In this document: piece after piece, positions 44,006 through 55,383 of the stretch | How the letters are laid out: every line of letters begins with the position of its first letter | Position numbering within the stretch: position 1 is the first letter of the stretch | Notes under the pieces: generated by a model | The model's input: only the letters and a program-made list of their open reading frames with translations | Databases searched by the model: none | Told to the model about the DNA's origin: nothing | Translations under genes and position numbers: made by a program | Assembly (NCBI GenBank): GCA_030295235.1 | Contig: AP026130.1 | Coordinates: forward strand, 558,001-622,000 | DNA length: 64,000 nt | Direction: 5' to 3' | From: Fistulifera solaris | Lineage: Eukaryota; Bacillariophyta; Bacillariophyceae; Naviculales; Stauroneidaceae

Positions 44006-44971
44006 TTACTCATCGTCCCGAACATCCGCATCATTCATACGACCATCTTCATCATCACCGACAGCAACAGAGGAACGACGTCCTATCAAAATGGGTTCGT
44101 GGGGGTCCTCGACGGATCCTCGTGACGTTATCCCGACCTCACCACCCGACGGATACCGCACACATAGGATACCTTGAATCAAACCCAGTGTCAATCCCAA
44201 CCCATTGGGGACATAAATCATCGGATCATTGCGCACAAATCCACCGTACAGAATCCAGAAACTGGTATTGACATAATTCATAAACAAAGTCGGTCGATGA
44301 ATGGAGTCAGATCGTTTTGTTAACAAGACGGTCTGGAGACTTTGCAACGGAGCACTGTAAAAGACGACCAAATTCAAATTGACCAACAAACCAATCACCG
44401 TCGCGGGTGCCGCCAACTTCCAACCACCCATCCATTGCATCACCACAATGGTACAAGCCCATACAATAACAATGCGCAAAAGTTGCGTTCAATCGGAACC
44501 AAGATCATTTCGTTCTCACATTCACTGGCTTGTACGATTGTGTCATCGCTCACATGGTTCCTGCTTTCCGCAGTACGATGTCGCATACGTTCCGCATATT
44601 GCAACTTGGCGGCACCCATATTGAGCCATAAACTCAATACCAAACCGGGAACATTGGCGGCCAAGACAAAGGGATCGTTCGTATAGTGTGCGTACACGAC
44701 CCAACCCAAACAGTTTCCCGTCATGAACGGCCACGGAAAGGGATTCAACGTTTTGAGTGATCCGGCTTGTAGTGCCGTCCGTAAATCACGAATGGGGGCT
44801 ATAAGTATCAAACCACATGGATGAGTGATTGATATTATTAAAAAAAAAGAGAACAGAAAGATACTCAGAGGGTAATAGGTGAAACTCACCCGCAAACATC
44901 AGCGTCGCCATCAAGACGCCCATGCAGGGCGAGAAATATTGAAGAAAGTAGTAAGCGAAGGAATGAGGCAT
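44006..44971 (-). CDS. SWEET-family sugar transporter (two MtN3 repeats)
   Basis: A seven-helix uniporter for sugars with two MtN3/saliva repeats. Repeat 1 covers FSPCMGVLMATLMFAAPIRD, then LKTLNPFPWPFMTGNCLGWV and YTNDPFVLAANVPGLVLSLW. Repeat 2 covers APLQSLQTVLLTKRSDSI, NTSFWILYGGFVRNDPMIY and VPNGLGLTLGLIQGILCV. The P-x-P-F and NGLG signatures are intact. The C-terminal tail is acidic and likely cytosolic. One intron, 44799-44889. The A run 44478-44481 (T run on the coding strand) is one base short, breaking the frame between helices (ERNF|LRIVIVWAC). About 291 aa. Localisation to plasma membrane or an internal membrane cannot be judged. Confidence 0.9.
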
Positions 44972-45166
44972 TATGAGATAGTTAAAGTGATGGAAGATGT
45001 TTAACAAAGTATAATGAAGAGAAAGAAAAAACGAATGAGGGAGCGCGCACTTATTGAGTTTGTTTTTTGTGACTTTTTTTTCGAAATGTTTCTTTTCACG
45101 TTTTGAAAATGTCGCAGTGTGCACTGCGCTAGGTCTGCCATCGCACAAAGATTTCGAAGTTATCCT

Positions 45167-46112
45167 TTAGCCCCCGCGCGCTCCCGACGACCAATCCGAT
45201 TGTCCTTTCCAGATCATGTAATCTTCGACACAGGCACCCGGAACGCGCAATTCACGGCAGCACGGTTGGCACAACAACCGATGGCCCAAGGATTCTTCAC
45301 AGGTGGTCGAAGTCACGACGGTGGCCGTTTGATTGCGACAGGCCTCGCAGTCCACCGCTAAAGCAAACGATGGACTCCAAATATCATGAAGGAGCGGGTA
45401 TGGTAAAGGCTGTTTGGGACTAATCTTGCGATCCACTAAATACATGGAGCATTCGACGTCACCGTGACACACATGAACGTAGCGTACTCCCAATCGCAAT
45501 TCCAAGTCTTGCAAAGCAACCGCTTGCATGGGTCTCGCGTAGATTGGGACATCCGTCAAACCCAAAAACGTTCGTCGGGCTACCGACTCGGGTTCGGAGA
45601 AGAGCCATGCTAAAATGGGGGTAATGTAATCAACCTGTCCTACTCCATAAAACGTTCCTTCCAGAAAGAAAAAAGCCCGAATCAACCGCTTCTGATCGCG
45701 CACGATTCCATAAACGATCGTCCGCTAACTCTATAATAGCTCGATGTACATCAAATAATGTTTGTGTGCCCAAAAATTCCATCACCATACGGTTCGGTTC
45801 CACCGCACCGAATCGTCCCGGAAGTCTTCGCCAACATTCCAGGCATACCGTAGAAACGTGTTGCGCAGAGTCCGAAGGACGTAAACCATGACGATCTTTT
45901 CTTCGCAATCGAGCTAAAGCGTGTCCATCAATTCGCGAGTAGTCTCGAAATCCTTGACGGATTTCTTGCAGAACGTGTTGTGTCCGGGAAAGCGCATGGT
46001 CGCGTCGTGTCACTTCGGAAGCACGAGGCACTGCCGCAAACAATTCCCACAACGCGCGTTCGTACGACAAATGCACGGACGGATCTTCCAACGACACGAC
46101 TCGATCTCCTGG

Positions 46113-46146
<34 letters not shown>

Positions 46147-46448
46147 GAGTAGGGATTCTGTGGATGCGTGGTGGTGTAATCGAAATGATCCGGCAAACGA
46201 ACGTGATTCTCGTACCAAGTCGGATTTGTTTCGTGGGATACTTTGCGTTCTTCCAATTGTTCCCACTTCTGCAAAGCTTCCGCAACAACTTGTTCGGCGA
46301 CGACCGGCAACGGTGGTATCGCAATATTCGAACAATCAAATGGATCATCCTCGTCGTTTGTGTTTTGTGTCGTTGGATAACTGGCTTGTCGTTGCAATAA
46401 AAGTTGCCACTCCTGTTCGAATTGCTTTAAGGATATCTTTTCGTTCAT
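45167..46448 (-). CDS. SNAPC3: snRNA-activating protein complex subunit 3 (SNAP50)
   Basis: SNAPC3 is the zinc-containing subunit of SNAPc, which recognises snRNA gene promoters for RNA polymerases II and III. Support comes from LPDHFDY, FLGTQTLFDVHRAIIELAD, SGFF(F)LEGTFYGVGQ, LRLGVRYVHVCHGDVECSMY, then zinc-binding CEACRNQT and LLCQPCCREL. The N-terminal half is variable and carries an 11-Asp run encoded by the GTC repeat at 46113-46145. One frame break: the A run 45669-45674 on the plus strand has six bases where five restore DSGFFFLEGTFYG. About 427 aa, no introns. It is one of few SNAPc-type basal factors recognisable in diatoms by eye. Confidence 0.85.
46113..46145. repeat. (GTC)11 trinucleotide microsatellite
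   Basis: Eleven tandem GTC units on the plus strand, coding for a poly-aspartate run inside SNAPC3. The length is probably polymorphic between strains. Because the unit is three bases, changes keep the frame. Confidence 0.95.
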
Positions 46449-47163
46449 GATGGTATTGTCATGGTTGCGTTCCTTTCATTGCTCAGGATACGAAAGAGTC
46501 GACCTGTAATGACGCTGCTCACAAACAACTCCGTTCGACGTGTACCGAAAATTGCGCGTAAAGCCCACTGATCAGGTGATGATACCAGCGAGTTGCAAGT
46601 AATAAAGAGACAAAATGTCAAAACGCTTTCAAGGTTTTGTCAATGAAATGCAAAAGTTGAAGAATTCAATGGAAGCACAAGAAGCAAAAAAAATTGAAGG
46701 GATGTCATTCGTCCTTCGTTGACGGACGGTGTGCAGTCGCTCCGAAGCTCGACCCATTTTACCGTTGTTGAACGGTTATGTGTCACCAATAGAGAGCCAA
46801 TGATTTCGCTAAATAGAAATCTCAACGGTTAAGAAATTAGTCTTTTGATAGATTATAGTACATCGGGATTTGTTCGTTTCATCTAAGACCGAAAACAGAA
46901 GAAATGTACTCCGACCAGCCGTACGCGCGCACGGTACACACCAAGCCAGACCGTTTTCTGCACTCTGTACTTTAAAGTACTATTTGAATGCGAAGCTCGG
47001 AACGGGCCATGTGAACGGGACTGACACGATGCATGGAAGACGGAGAACGTTTTGGCCACGCGATGAGGCTTTTTTTACAACACTGTTTCTCGAAGAGATC
47101 GTTTCAATTTATTCATTCATACATAACATCCTCGGGAAAAGAATTTACTTACTGAATAACAAC
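46449..47163. promoter_or_regulatory. Divergent promoter region, SNAPC3 / EF-hand gene
   Basis: 715 bp. The frame of the EF-hand gene stays open upstream to about 46870 with another ATG near 47030, but that extension lacks similarity and is rich in His/Arg/Phe, so I treat it as 5' UTR. Confidence 0.4.
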
Positions 47164-48193
47164 ATGTCAACAGAAGAAGAAACAACCGCAAAGAGCGTTT
47201 CCATAGCGGAGGACGCTACGCAACCGACCGCAGCCAAGAAGCCGCTCGAAATGCGACGATTGTCGACAATTTCGCGACGTTATGACCGTGACGGCAAGGG
47301 ATATTTAGACGAAACCGAGCAAGCTTTGCGTCGAATGGATACACAGAATCAAGGGTTCTTGGGGATGGATAAAATCTACGGCATTGTGGAGGAACTGCAC
47401 GCACAAGAACAGCGTAATTCCGCGCTCATTGAGGATTTGCGGACCGAGGCCAAGGCGAATTCGAGTTTGCGAAAAGGAATCTTTTGTTGTGTGTTTTCAC
47501 CGTCTTTTGACCATATCGAACATTGGAACCAGTTTGGCGGCGGCCAGGTTAGCGAAAGACACGCAGGTTTCCTACTACAACGATTTGCAAAGCTCGGAGA
47601 GTGGCGTGCGATTGGGAACGACTCCGAAAGACGTCATGGTTCAGATGAATCCGGTTTCCGAGGAGCTCCGCATGCGCCGTAGCCGACATTTACAAGCCGC
47701 GTCGGACGTGATGTGCCCCAACGTTACCGCAGCGAATGCTGCCATCCATAATTCTACCATTCATTGCGAGCTCAGCGGAACGATGGGTTCGGCGGAAGCG
47801 GCGCGACTGTACGAACTCTTCTGCCCCGGGTACAAGACCAGCGGGTACTGCACAGGAAATGGCGTCAGTAAGATCAATTTGAACTGCCAGGGTCACCTGT
47901 CCACCCTCTTTGGTGGGTCACAGCTTCCCCCTACTCCTCCCGTTTCGTTTGATGGTATGACTGCCTACCCAACCAGCGGAAAGGGATACGTGGGAGAGGC
48001 AGCTGTCTTCTTGTTCGGGCGTTTACTTCCATGCATTCAGGAGTTTTCTGTTGGTCTTTACTGCCCAGATGAGCCGGTGGTTATGGACAGCGGTGAACTT
48101 AACGATGACTGCATGATGTTCCTGTCTTGGGAACCAGGAACATGTCTTGGAACAGTAGAGCTCTGCGGAGAACCTTCAGATAGCTCTGTTTAG
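47164..48193 (+). CDS. EF-hand, single-TM protein with Cys-rich C-terminal domain
   Basis: The N-terminal region carries an EF-hand-like loop (SRRYDRDGKGYLDETEQALRR) and a second degenerate one (MDTQNQGFLGMDKIYGIVEEL). A coiled helix (AQEQRNSALIEDLRTEAK) leads to one strong membrane helix read across two frame breaks: IFCCVF(F)TV(F)LTISNIG. The distal part (about 240 residues) has conserved-looking Cys (CPNVTAANAA, FCPGYKTSGYCTGNGVSKIN), probably outside the cell or in a lumen. This arrangement suggests a Ca2+-responsive membrane protein family common in diatoms; function unknown. Both T runs 47494-47497 and 47504-47507 must gain one base for a continuous helix. About 343 aa. Confidence 0.7.
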
Positions 48194-48593
48194 AAGGCTA
48201 AAACATTCAGCTACATTAGTATGCATCTCAATCCGCTTAGAGTGCGGTATCTAAAGATGATCCCTCGAGTAATTCACTTTGGAATCAACTACATATAAAA
48301 TATTCAAGAACTAAGCCTCTAGATTATAGAATATTGAGCTACTTGGAAGAAGTTATATTAAAAAATGAAGCATGTAGCTATGGTCGGAAGCCGGAATGGA
48401 TTTATTTTTATCCTTATACTCCTTAGTTTCTTTGGTGACGTCACAATTCTTTGCCGATCATTTTTTGCCACCGCCAAAAATTTGACGATTCTTCTTCGTT
48501 CATCGTCATTCTTTCATAACAACAAGCTCAGCAAACGCAGCCAAAGACTTTCGCCGCTCTAGCATATTACATTGCCTTAATATTACAAGGAGC
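48194..48593. other. Intergenic region
   Basis: 400 bp between same-strand genes. A 65-codon frame at 48365-48562 starts with an ATG and is hydrophobic/Ser-rich, but it has no recognisable domain and probably lies in the next gene's 5' UTR. AT-rich on the left. Confidence 0.4.
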
Positions 48594-49649
48594 ATGCTGC
48601 AACCGCTCGATTCCGAAAAAGCGAAAAAGGAAAAAGAGGAGTCTCACGAGGATGATGCGCTTCGTCGTAAGCGTCGGGCGGACGAATTCCGTAGAACCTT
48701 TTCCGTGTGGAAATTTGTAGACCCGAAACAACCGTGGATATTGGTGGAGAATGGCTCTTTTTTAGGGTTTTTCGACTGGCTGCCAGAACACTTCCGGATC
48801 GGACCTTGGTCGATTTCGGCGTTAGCTCTCTTATTCACGATCGCGTACCTCATACTCTTAGCCGGAGTCTATTTTACAACCCCGCACAGTCAGCCTTGGT
48901 TTCCGAATAGCGACATTTATCACGGATCCGTTGTTGACATGTACCCAGATGCCTGGTCAGCACCGTGGTATTATCACTCGTTCGGCTTGCTTTGGATGAT
49001 CTTCATAATTTATGTGATTTATACCGGCCCGACTGGTCCTCGTGCTTGGTGCACGTACACCGTGCAGTCTTGGACGCTGTTGACGTTTCGACATGGATTA
49101 TGTGTCCTGGCACCTTGGTCGTCGACCGCCGCCAGTGTGGCGGAGTGGACCCGTTTTCCGGCGGCTTGTTCCGCCACCGTCACCTTCTTTGTCTGGAATT
49201 TTGCGGTGTTCCCTTCCGTATACCTTTTCTTCCTCAAAGACCCTGAGCACAAGAGAAATTTCTTTAAGTTCTGCACAAGCTTCCGGATGCTCAACATTCA
49301 TTTTGCCAATATTGTGCTTGCTGCAATCAATTGTGGGCCTTGGGCATCCCCGCGCCGTCGATTGGTATGGATGGATCTTTATGTGTCGATGGTGTCGATT
49401 CTAATCTACATGGGGCTTTACTTGCTGATATTCGATCGTCTGGGGATTCACATGTATCCTTTGTTTTCGCCGAGGACCAGCATGGTTCTTCCGGCTTGGA
49501 CTTCTCTTCTGGGTGTGTACCTCCTCACTTTTTTACGCATGGAGATGGATAGTGGATATTGTATAGTTCTCAGAGGTTATATTGCGTTCAGTCAGTCATT
49601 GCATTTTCGTACCAGTAGGCGACGAGCTTGTTTTATTATGAATGGATGA
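48594..49649 (+). CDS. Polytopic membrane protein, possibly AIG1/FAR-17a-like
   Basis: After a charged cytoplasmic N-terminus (residues 1-45, KEKEESHEDDALRRKRR) come at least six hydrophobic segments: ISALALLFTIAYLILLAGVY, FGLLWMIFIIYVIY, a Trp/Leu-rich one, ATVTFFVWNFAVFPSVYLFF, VSMVSILIYMGLYLLIF and LPAWTSLLGVYLLTF. The loop LNIHFANIVLAAINCGP followed by LYVSMVSILIYMGLYLLI...MYP loosely resembles AIG1/FAR-17a proteins (FAHFA hydrolases), but I cannot confirm it. The T run 49529-49534 has six bases; five would give a C-terminus LLTFYAWRWIVDIV with a stop at 49566, more plausible than the literal Arg-rich tail ending at 49649. Confidence 0.6.
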   Translation: MLQPLDSEKAKKEKEESHEDDALRRKRRADEFRRTFSVWKFVDPKQPWILVENGSFLGFFDWLPEHFRIGPWSISALALLFTIAYLILLAGVYFTTPHSQPWFPNSDIYHGSVVDMYPDAWSAPWYYHSFGLLWMIFIIYVIYTGPTGPRAWCTYTVQSWTLLTFRHGLCVLAPWSSTAASVAEWTRFPAACSATVTFFVWNFAVFPSVYLFFLKDPEHKRNFFKFCTSFRMLNIHFANIVLAAINCGPWASPRRRLVWMDLYVSMVSILIYMGLYLLIFDRLGIHMYPLFSPRTSMVLPAWTSLLGVYLLTFLRMEMDSGYCIVLRGYIAFSQSLHFRTSRRRACFIMNG

Positions 49650-50031
49650 AAGGAATGAACTATTCAATATAGTTTTGCCGGATTGGATCTTTTAGGATCG
49701 GGGAAAGAATTTGAGTCACGAGGAAGCAGAAACGTGATCCACCGATAGATCGAAAGCGTCAATCTTCCTCGATTCTGATTGGCTGAAAAACGGCGAATCA
49801 CGGTGAAGTAGACATCATTTGAACGTTCCACGTTCCATTCCTGGGAAATTTTCCGTGTCCACTACAGTTTAATCAATAGTCAGGAGTTTGACTATACTCA
49901 AGACAAAGAACCCCCAGATGCCGGTGGCAAATCTTCTTCGTGTCTTTCGCTCTTCGGTTTTCTCACAAGTCCGATTGTTCGTAAAGCCACACATTTGTAG
50001 TGAGAATATCACCAATTCACGTTGCAGTTTC
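49650..50031. other. Intergenic region upstream of HSF gene
   Basis: 382 bp. The first HSF exon's frame stays open upstream to an ATG at 49918; that start would add 38 residues of no recognisable character. Otherwise nothing is seen. Confidence 0.4.
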
Positions 50032-51267
50032 ATGACAATGGTCACAGACGATAGCCTCTCTTCCAAACGCTCCAGCTCGTCGCTAGATGGAGAATGTTCA
50101 TCCGATTCGATGGATGAGCGAGAGGACGAGAAAACGATTCCATTTTTGAGGTAAGATAGCAAGTTTGCCTCGTCCGCGCGATGTGAATGCGATAAGGCCG
50201 CCTTTGGCCGTTCCGAGTGATTCCTATTAAGTCATTCGTATGATGAATGGTTATATTGATGCAGAAAGATGAATCGGGATTGTTTTTGCCCCCAAAAGAC
50301 TCGAAGTCGATGTGATGGATCGCTCCCATCACTCGCATCCGCAAAACGAGAAAGAGAAAGCATTCCGAGCCTCATAACCTGATGTTGATGTTTTCGGCAC
50401 TGTTTCGACGATACAACATCACGAGTACCGCATTATTTTCAAATTCTTTCGCCCCGCCGACGCTTTCGTCTCCTCCTCACATCATGACTTCTTACCATTT
50501 CGAACCTTTTTTTATCACACAGACGCCTCCGTGATATGTTAGTTGAAAACAAGGATTCTATTACGTTTCAACCTGGTCGTAAGTAGTGCGATCTATACCT
50601 GATATCATGTCCATGCACCATCAACTCATGATAATTATTTGTTCTTTCTTACTATCACAGAACGGAATCAAGGTGGAAAAAATGTGCTTGGAAAGATTAT
50701 TGTTCAAGATCGGGTGACGGTTGAAGCAAAAGTTCTTCCAAAGTACTTCAACCACTCTTCGTTTGCTTCGCTTCGCCGTCAACTCAATTACTTTAGCTTT
50801 GTTCGTCTCGGGAAAGGACGACAACGGCAGTCTTCCTACGTCAACGAGAGCGTGTATGTGCTGGATGATATCTTGCTGTTGAAGCGCCGCCCAACGGGAG
50901 CAAACGCTGTACCTTCGAATGACCTCATCTTCCCCGTACTACAAACACCGGTCCCCTCTAGCGTTGAAACCGATATTTTTACCTCGAGTGTTTTTGATGA
51001 GGTGGTGCTTTCCAAGCGAACCACGAAACGGCGTCGCCTTGTGTCAAAGGGACACCTCTACTCCACGCAAAGCGTTCCATTGTGCCAGCAGGGAATTGTG
51101 TCAGCGAAGACGAACACTCAGAACCGAAATATCTGCTGGATCTGACTACTCCCGTAGAGAGCGCCGACAATGATGTTCTGGCAGGGTGCAGCGCCCTTTG
51201 CGATTGTCTTCTCAAACTTGGTTGTAAAAGCTTTTTGGAGTCGCTGCCTTCTGTACATAATATATAA
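50032..51267 (+). CDS. Heat-shock factor (HSF)-type DNA-binding protein
   Basis: HSF-type regulators are the largest transcription-factor family in diatoms. The winged-helix domain spans IPFLR|RLRDMLVENKDSITFQPG, then VEAKVLPKYFNHSSFASLRR and QLNYFSFVRLGKG, equivalent to the LPxYFKHxNxxSFVRQLNxYGF core. A basic patch KRTTKRRRLVSKG follows. The domain is split by two introns (50151-50522 and 50579-50660); exons are 50032-50150, 50523-50578 and 50661-51267. Downstream of the domain, the A run 51046-51048 or G run 51049-51051 appears one base short; with correction the protein continues (VPAGNCVSEDEHSEPKYLLD) to 51267 instead of stopping at 51145. About 260 aa. No heptad HR-A/B oligomerisation region is evident. 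Confidence 0.85.
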
Positions 51268-52080
51268 CTAGTTTATCCTATTGTAGCAAAATGTAGAGGT
51301 GTCTGTATGGATAGCATCGTTTTAGTCTCGTCACAAGAGAGTCAGCGCCGCTTAGCTCAGTGGAACAACAGGGCTGTCAATCACGTTGCAAATTCACGGC
51401 AGTCACGTGAGGTTTCCCGCCCTTTTCGTGCGTCTCCGAAGGTGAACTTGGGGATCCTAGCTTGTCGAAGAATCACTACTGCGCGCGATGCTTCGGTGAT
51501 TTGCTTCCCGCTCATGGGATTGTGTGCATTCAGTCGGTGATACAAACTAGTCCTACCCGCAATGCGAGTCAGTGAAGTAGCTGGAACGGGAATTCCAGGT
51601 GAAACAATTAGACGACCTTCCAACAATTCTCTAGTGAATCCGGTCCAGCTTTATGACGTCAGTTTGACCATCACGGCTCGTTTCTATCCAACGGATTGTA
51701 CTCTCCGTGAGTCGCGGGTGAAACACCTTCCACTGGAACCGTTCGAAAAGTCCTCAAGTCCCAAACCGTCCAAAATGAAACCCAGTGAACGATTTTGGCG
51801 GACCCAAACAGGATTTCGTTGTATGTGTAGCATTTGTTTATGCCCTTATGACTCAATAAGCGTTGGGGTACACAAAAGTGGTGCGCAGTACACTTTCATT
51901 CATAATAAAAAGTTCGCAGACATTCCAGTAATAGTACTCTCCTATGGGGACTCGAGAATGTCAACCGGGGGCGCGCTGGTAAGACTTGAAATAAATTCAA
52001 CGCCCGGGTGAATTTTTGCGGGCGCGGATTAAACGCTTTTCATCACGTTGTCGCATTTCTTTGCCTTGCAACGAAACACC
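51268..52080. other. Intergenic region, HSF gene to armadillo gene
   Basis: 813 bp. A plus-strand frame at 51562-52011 (149 codons, starting with ATG) has mixed composition and no domain I recognise. I leave it uncalled, since a rival open frame lies antisense to its left end. Confidence 0.4.
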
Positions 52081-55000
52081 ATGGCACCGCGAGAGGCGAC
52101 GGGACACTTCCCGGATCAATATATTGCTTTTGATTATGAAACAGCCTTACCCGTAGGTCTTCCACCGCAACATGATATTGCTCCGCTGGACGGTGACGAA
52201 AATAATGACCTCGACATGCTGCCGCAGTCGTTGAATCACGTAGACTCTGGTACCCCATCTGCGACGGACCCGCATCGTCCGAGTTCAGGGTCTCCCATTG
52301 ATCCTCTTTCCATTGATCCTACTTCTATGGATCAATCAACGCAAACGGCCGATCCCAACATGAATTTGGAATCGTATTTCGCCAACAGCGGACGACCTTT
52401 CTCGTCCCTGTCCGTTGGGTCTTCCATGGCAACGTCTCATCCGTCCTCATCACCCTTGAGTACCGGCTCGAGTATTTTACATACAACAACAGCCCCCAAT
52501 TCTCCCTCTATCTAGTGGTGATGCTGTAAGAAGAAGAACGCAACAACATCAACGGTCGGTCTTGGACTCGCTTGGTTCGAACGAAATGGAGGAAGATGAC
52601 CCGGTTCCTTCGTTAGAACAAACGTTTGATTCGAGTACCAGCTTTTCCGCAGTCGGAAGTAGTTACATTCGACAGGTATCGGTGACAGAACATTCCGAGA
52701 CGGAACCCATTTCGCCCGCTTCATCGGAAGATTCACAAGAATCGATGCGGATGCTTTATCGGAATACGGCATTTGAGGATGGCGAGGCACCGCCATCACC
52801 ATCACGAAATCAATCGCAGGATGAATCCAACATTCCATCGTCACCCAACTCCATTATGCTCACGTTTGGTCCCAACACGACCGTGGCGGATCTCAAATAC
52901 TTTGCCGAACGAGGTTGTATTGTGGCGCTATTGCAAGCGTTGAATACACCTCGGCTCATTACATTGGGAACCCGCATGTTGGCCGATTATGCCAAAATGT
53001 CCCATCGAAGAGTGGCGGTGGCGTCGAATCGACGAATTTTGGAATTCATTCAAAAGACGATGTTGCAGGAATGCGATTTGCCCGATGGGTTGGGACGTGA
53101 ATACGCGGTGGAAACCGTACGAAGTCTGACGGCGACCGAAGAAAGTGATCGGTTTCTTATGAATACGCCGGACTTGCTCAACACCTTGGCTCTCGTGGCA
53201 CGTGGCGGACCCTTTGTCACCGAAAATGGTGTTCCACATTCCTTGGCCTCGGAGAAAGCGCAGCTTCATGCTTGTATCGCCATTATGAATCTGAGTTGTG
53301 GGAAAGCGAACAAGATAGAGATTGCGAAAATCCCGGCGGTTCTGGAAGCGATGCGTGATGTGATGATGAGTCCATCGGAGGAAGCTCGACTCAAAGCCAC
53401 GACTTGCGTGAAGAATCTGAGTAATGCCGACGCCAATGATACCGCTTTGCTGGGGACTCCGGGGTTGCTGGAAGCGCTCGGGCATGTCGCTGTAACAACG
53501 TGTTCTCCGTTTGCCGGAGCTACGCCATGTACAACAAACGCATGTCTAGCTTTAATGAACTTGTCCATTTCCAAGACCAATAAGCATCGAGTCTTTCGTA
53601 CGCCAGGGGTTATGGATGCTCTTATGACAGTGCTAGAGCGTACTACTGCGCAGGGGTCTTCGACGGACGCTCGTATCAAAGCTTGCTCTGCTCTATCGAA
53701 CTTGGCCATTGGTTACGACAACAAGATTCCTATGTTCAACTACCCAGGATTTGTTGAGTCGATTCTAAATGTTATTCAAACTGACACAGGAGAAGCGCGA
53801 ACGAAAGCTTGCTCTATTTTGTGGAGCTTTGCCGCCGAAATGAAGAACCAAGTGCCGGTCGTTCAACGAGGTGACATTCTTCCGGTGCTGGTGAAAGTTG
53901 CCGAAGAAGATGTGACAACAGAGGCCCGTTTCAAATGCGTTGCGGCGTTGACGCTACTTGCTGAATCGCTCGAAAACGCAATTCCTCTGTTGGAGGCGGG
54001 TTCCCTCCCTCCTCTCATGGACATTTTGCACGACGCGGGCCCTGATCCCACCCAGTGGAAAGGTCAAACGGCATCGTGGTGCGTCGGTTTTCTTATGAAC
54101 ATTGCTCAGAGCGACGACGCTGTTCTAGCTTTGCGAGAAGCTGGCGTGGTTGAATTGTTGGCACCCCTTTGACGCTGGATCACTATCAAAGCCTCAAAGC
54201 GGCAATGGCTGTCACATTTTGCTGTCGCTTTGACGAAGGCGACGAGTGTTACGATCTTCTTCGGAAGACAGAGAATGTGATTCCGAAGATCGTGAGTCTG
54301 TTGCACAACACTTTGTCTGGACGCGGAGGCAATGGATACAAATATGGGGTTTTCACACTCAGATCGTCTGTCGGCTGTATCTCCGCTCTTGCTTCAGGTC
54401 CTGAATTTATGAAGGAGCGAATAGCTACCAGCCCAGTATTTGAGAGTCTGCTTCGCGTTGTGACCGACTTTTGCGTGGATGGCGGCTCACCGGGTGCTAT
54501 TGTTGGAGGTGGTCGAGACGACGGCATAAGTGCAACACTTGCCATCCGCGCTCTCCAATCATTAACTGCTCATCTCATTCCTATTGCCGGTAGCAGCTCA
54601 CTCCCTTTCGACCAGTCGATGGAAGATCGACTGATTGTTGCTTTTGAATCATTTGAACAGACGGTGCATCCCGACATTGCACCCAAGACTATACAGCTTG
54701 CTACCGACGCAAAGATTCGTGTCCAAGGCGGACGTAGATCGGCGCGTAGACTCGCACATTGTACATTTATGCAAGATACCGATGATTTCGACATGGCAGA
54801 TGTTGCTTCCATGGCAAGCCATTGCTGTGGTCTCGACACAATCCCTGGTTTTGGAGAGCACTTGCTGCAAGCGTTGGCTTTGCCCTCTTTGAATAAGGAT
54901 CCGATGAAGACGATCGCGCGAACCCCCAGTATCGTTGAAAGCGACTCGTCTGATTCGAAAACGGCCGTTCGTACCTTTCTGTTAACGGACACCAAAACAG

Positions 55001-55224
55001 GTCGTCGATTTGTCGTCCCTACTGATCCCAGTGGAGGCAGGACCTTCAACGACTCGAGGGTATGGTGTTATCGCCGGGGTCGATTTTGCACGTCCGACGA
55101 GCAACCCGATCCTACTTACATCTGGACCGAAGACTTGCAGCATGCTTACGAAGCGGCGCTTGCAGGGGAACAAGATTTGAACAATCTATCAAGTAGTGGC
55201 TCCTATTGTGGTCCAATCGCCTAG
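52081..55224 (+). CDS. Armadillo-repeat protein
   Basis: An N-terminal low-complexity region (Ser/Pro/Asp-rich, about 280 residues) precedes an array of ARM-like helical repeats, visible as repeated ACxALxNLS units: LHACIAIMNLSCGKANKIEI, ATTCVKNLSNADANDTAL, TNACLALMNLSISKTNKHRV, IKACSALSNLAIGYDNKIPM, TKACSILWSFAAEMKNQVPV. Beyond them is a further 350-residue region ending in a Cys/Trp-containing module (TYIWTEDLQHAYEAAL). Two frame breaks: the C run 52493-52497 is one base long and the T run 54168-54170 is one base short. Without the second correction the protein would stop at 54172. About 1,047 aa, no introns. Function unknown; ARM arrays usually bind partner proteins. The ATG used is at 52081 (MAPREATG). 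Confidence 0.75.
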
Positions 55225-55383
55225 ATGATTTGACTTTTGCAATTATTAATCGCTTATAAAAAGCTTATTAGGCAATGCATACTGAGTTACTTTAGCTTTC
55301 ACGTACTATACGCTTTGTAAAAGTAATTTGAATTGGTTTTTGAGAATATTTGCTCTATTCTAGAATAATGCATTTAACTGGCA

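Noticed and set aside
46113-46145. CRISPR-like or satellite array at the GTC repeat
   Set aside because: It is a simple trinucleotide run without spacers and encodes a poly-Asp stretch within SNAPC3.
51562-52011. 149-codon plus-strand frame between the HSF and armadillo genes
   Set aside because: No recognisable domain, unremarkable composition, and a rival open frame on the other strand over part of it.
52470-52562. Very short introns (20-40 bp) explaining the frame breaks in the armadillo, MSH6 and ABC genes
   Set aside because: Confident introns here are at least 64 bp with GTAAG-type donors. The candidate mini-introns would remove conserved residues or lack proper donors.
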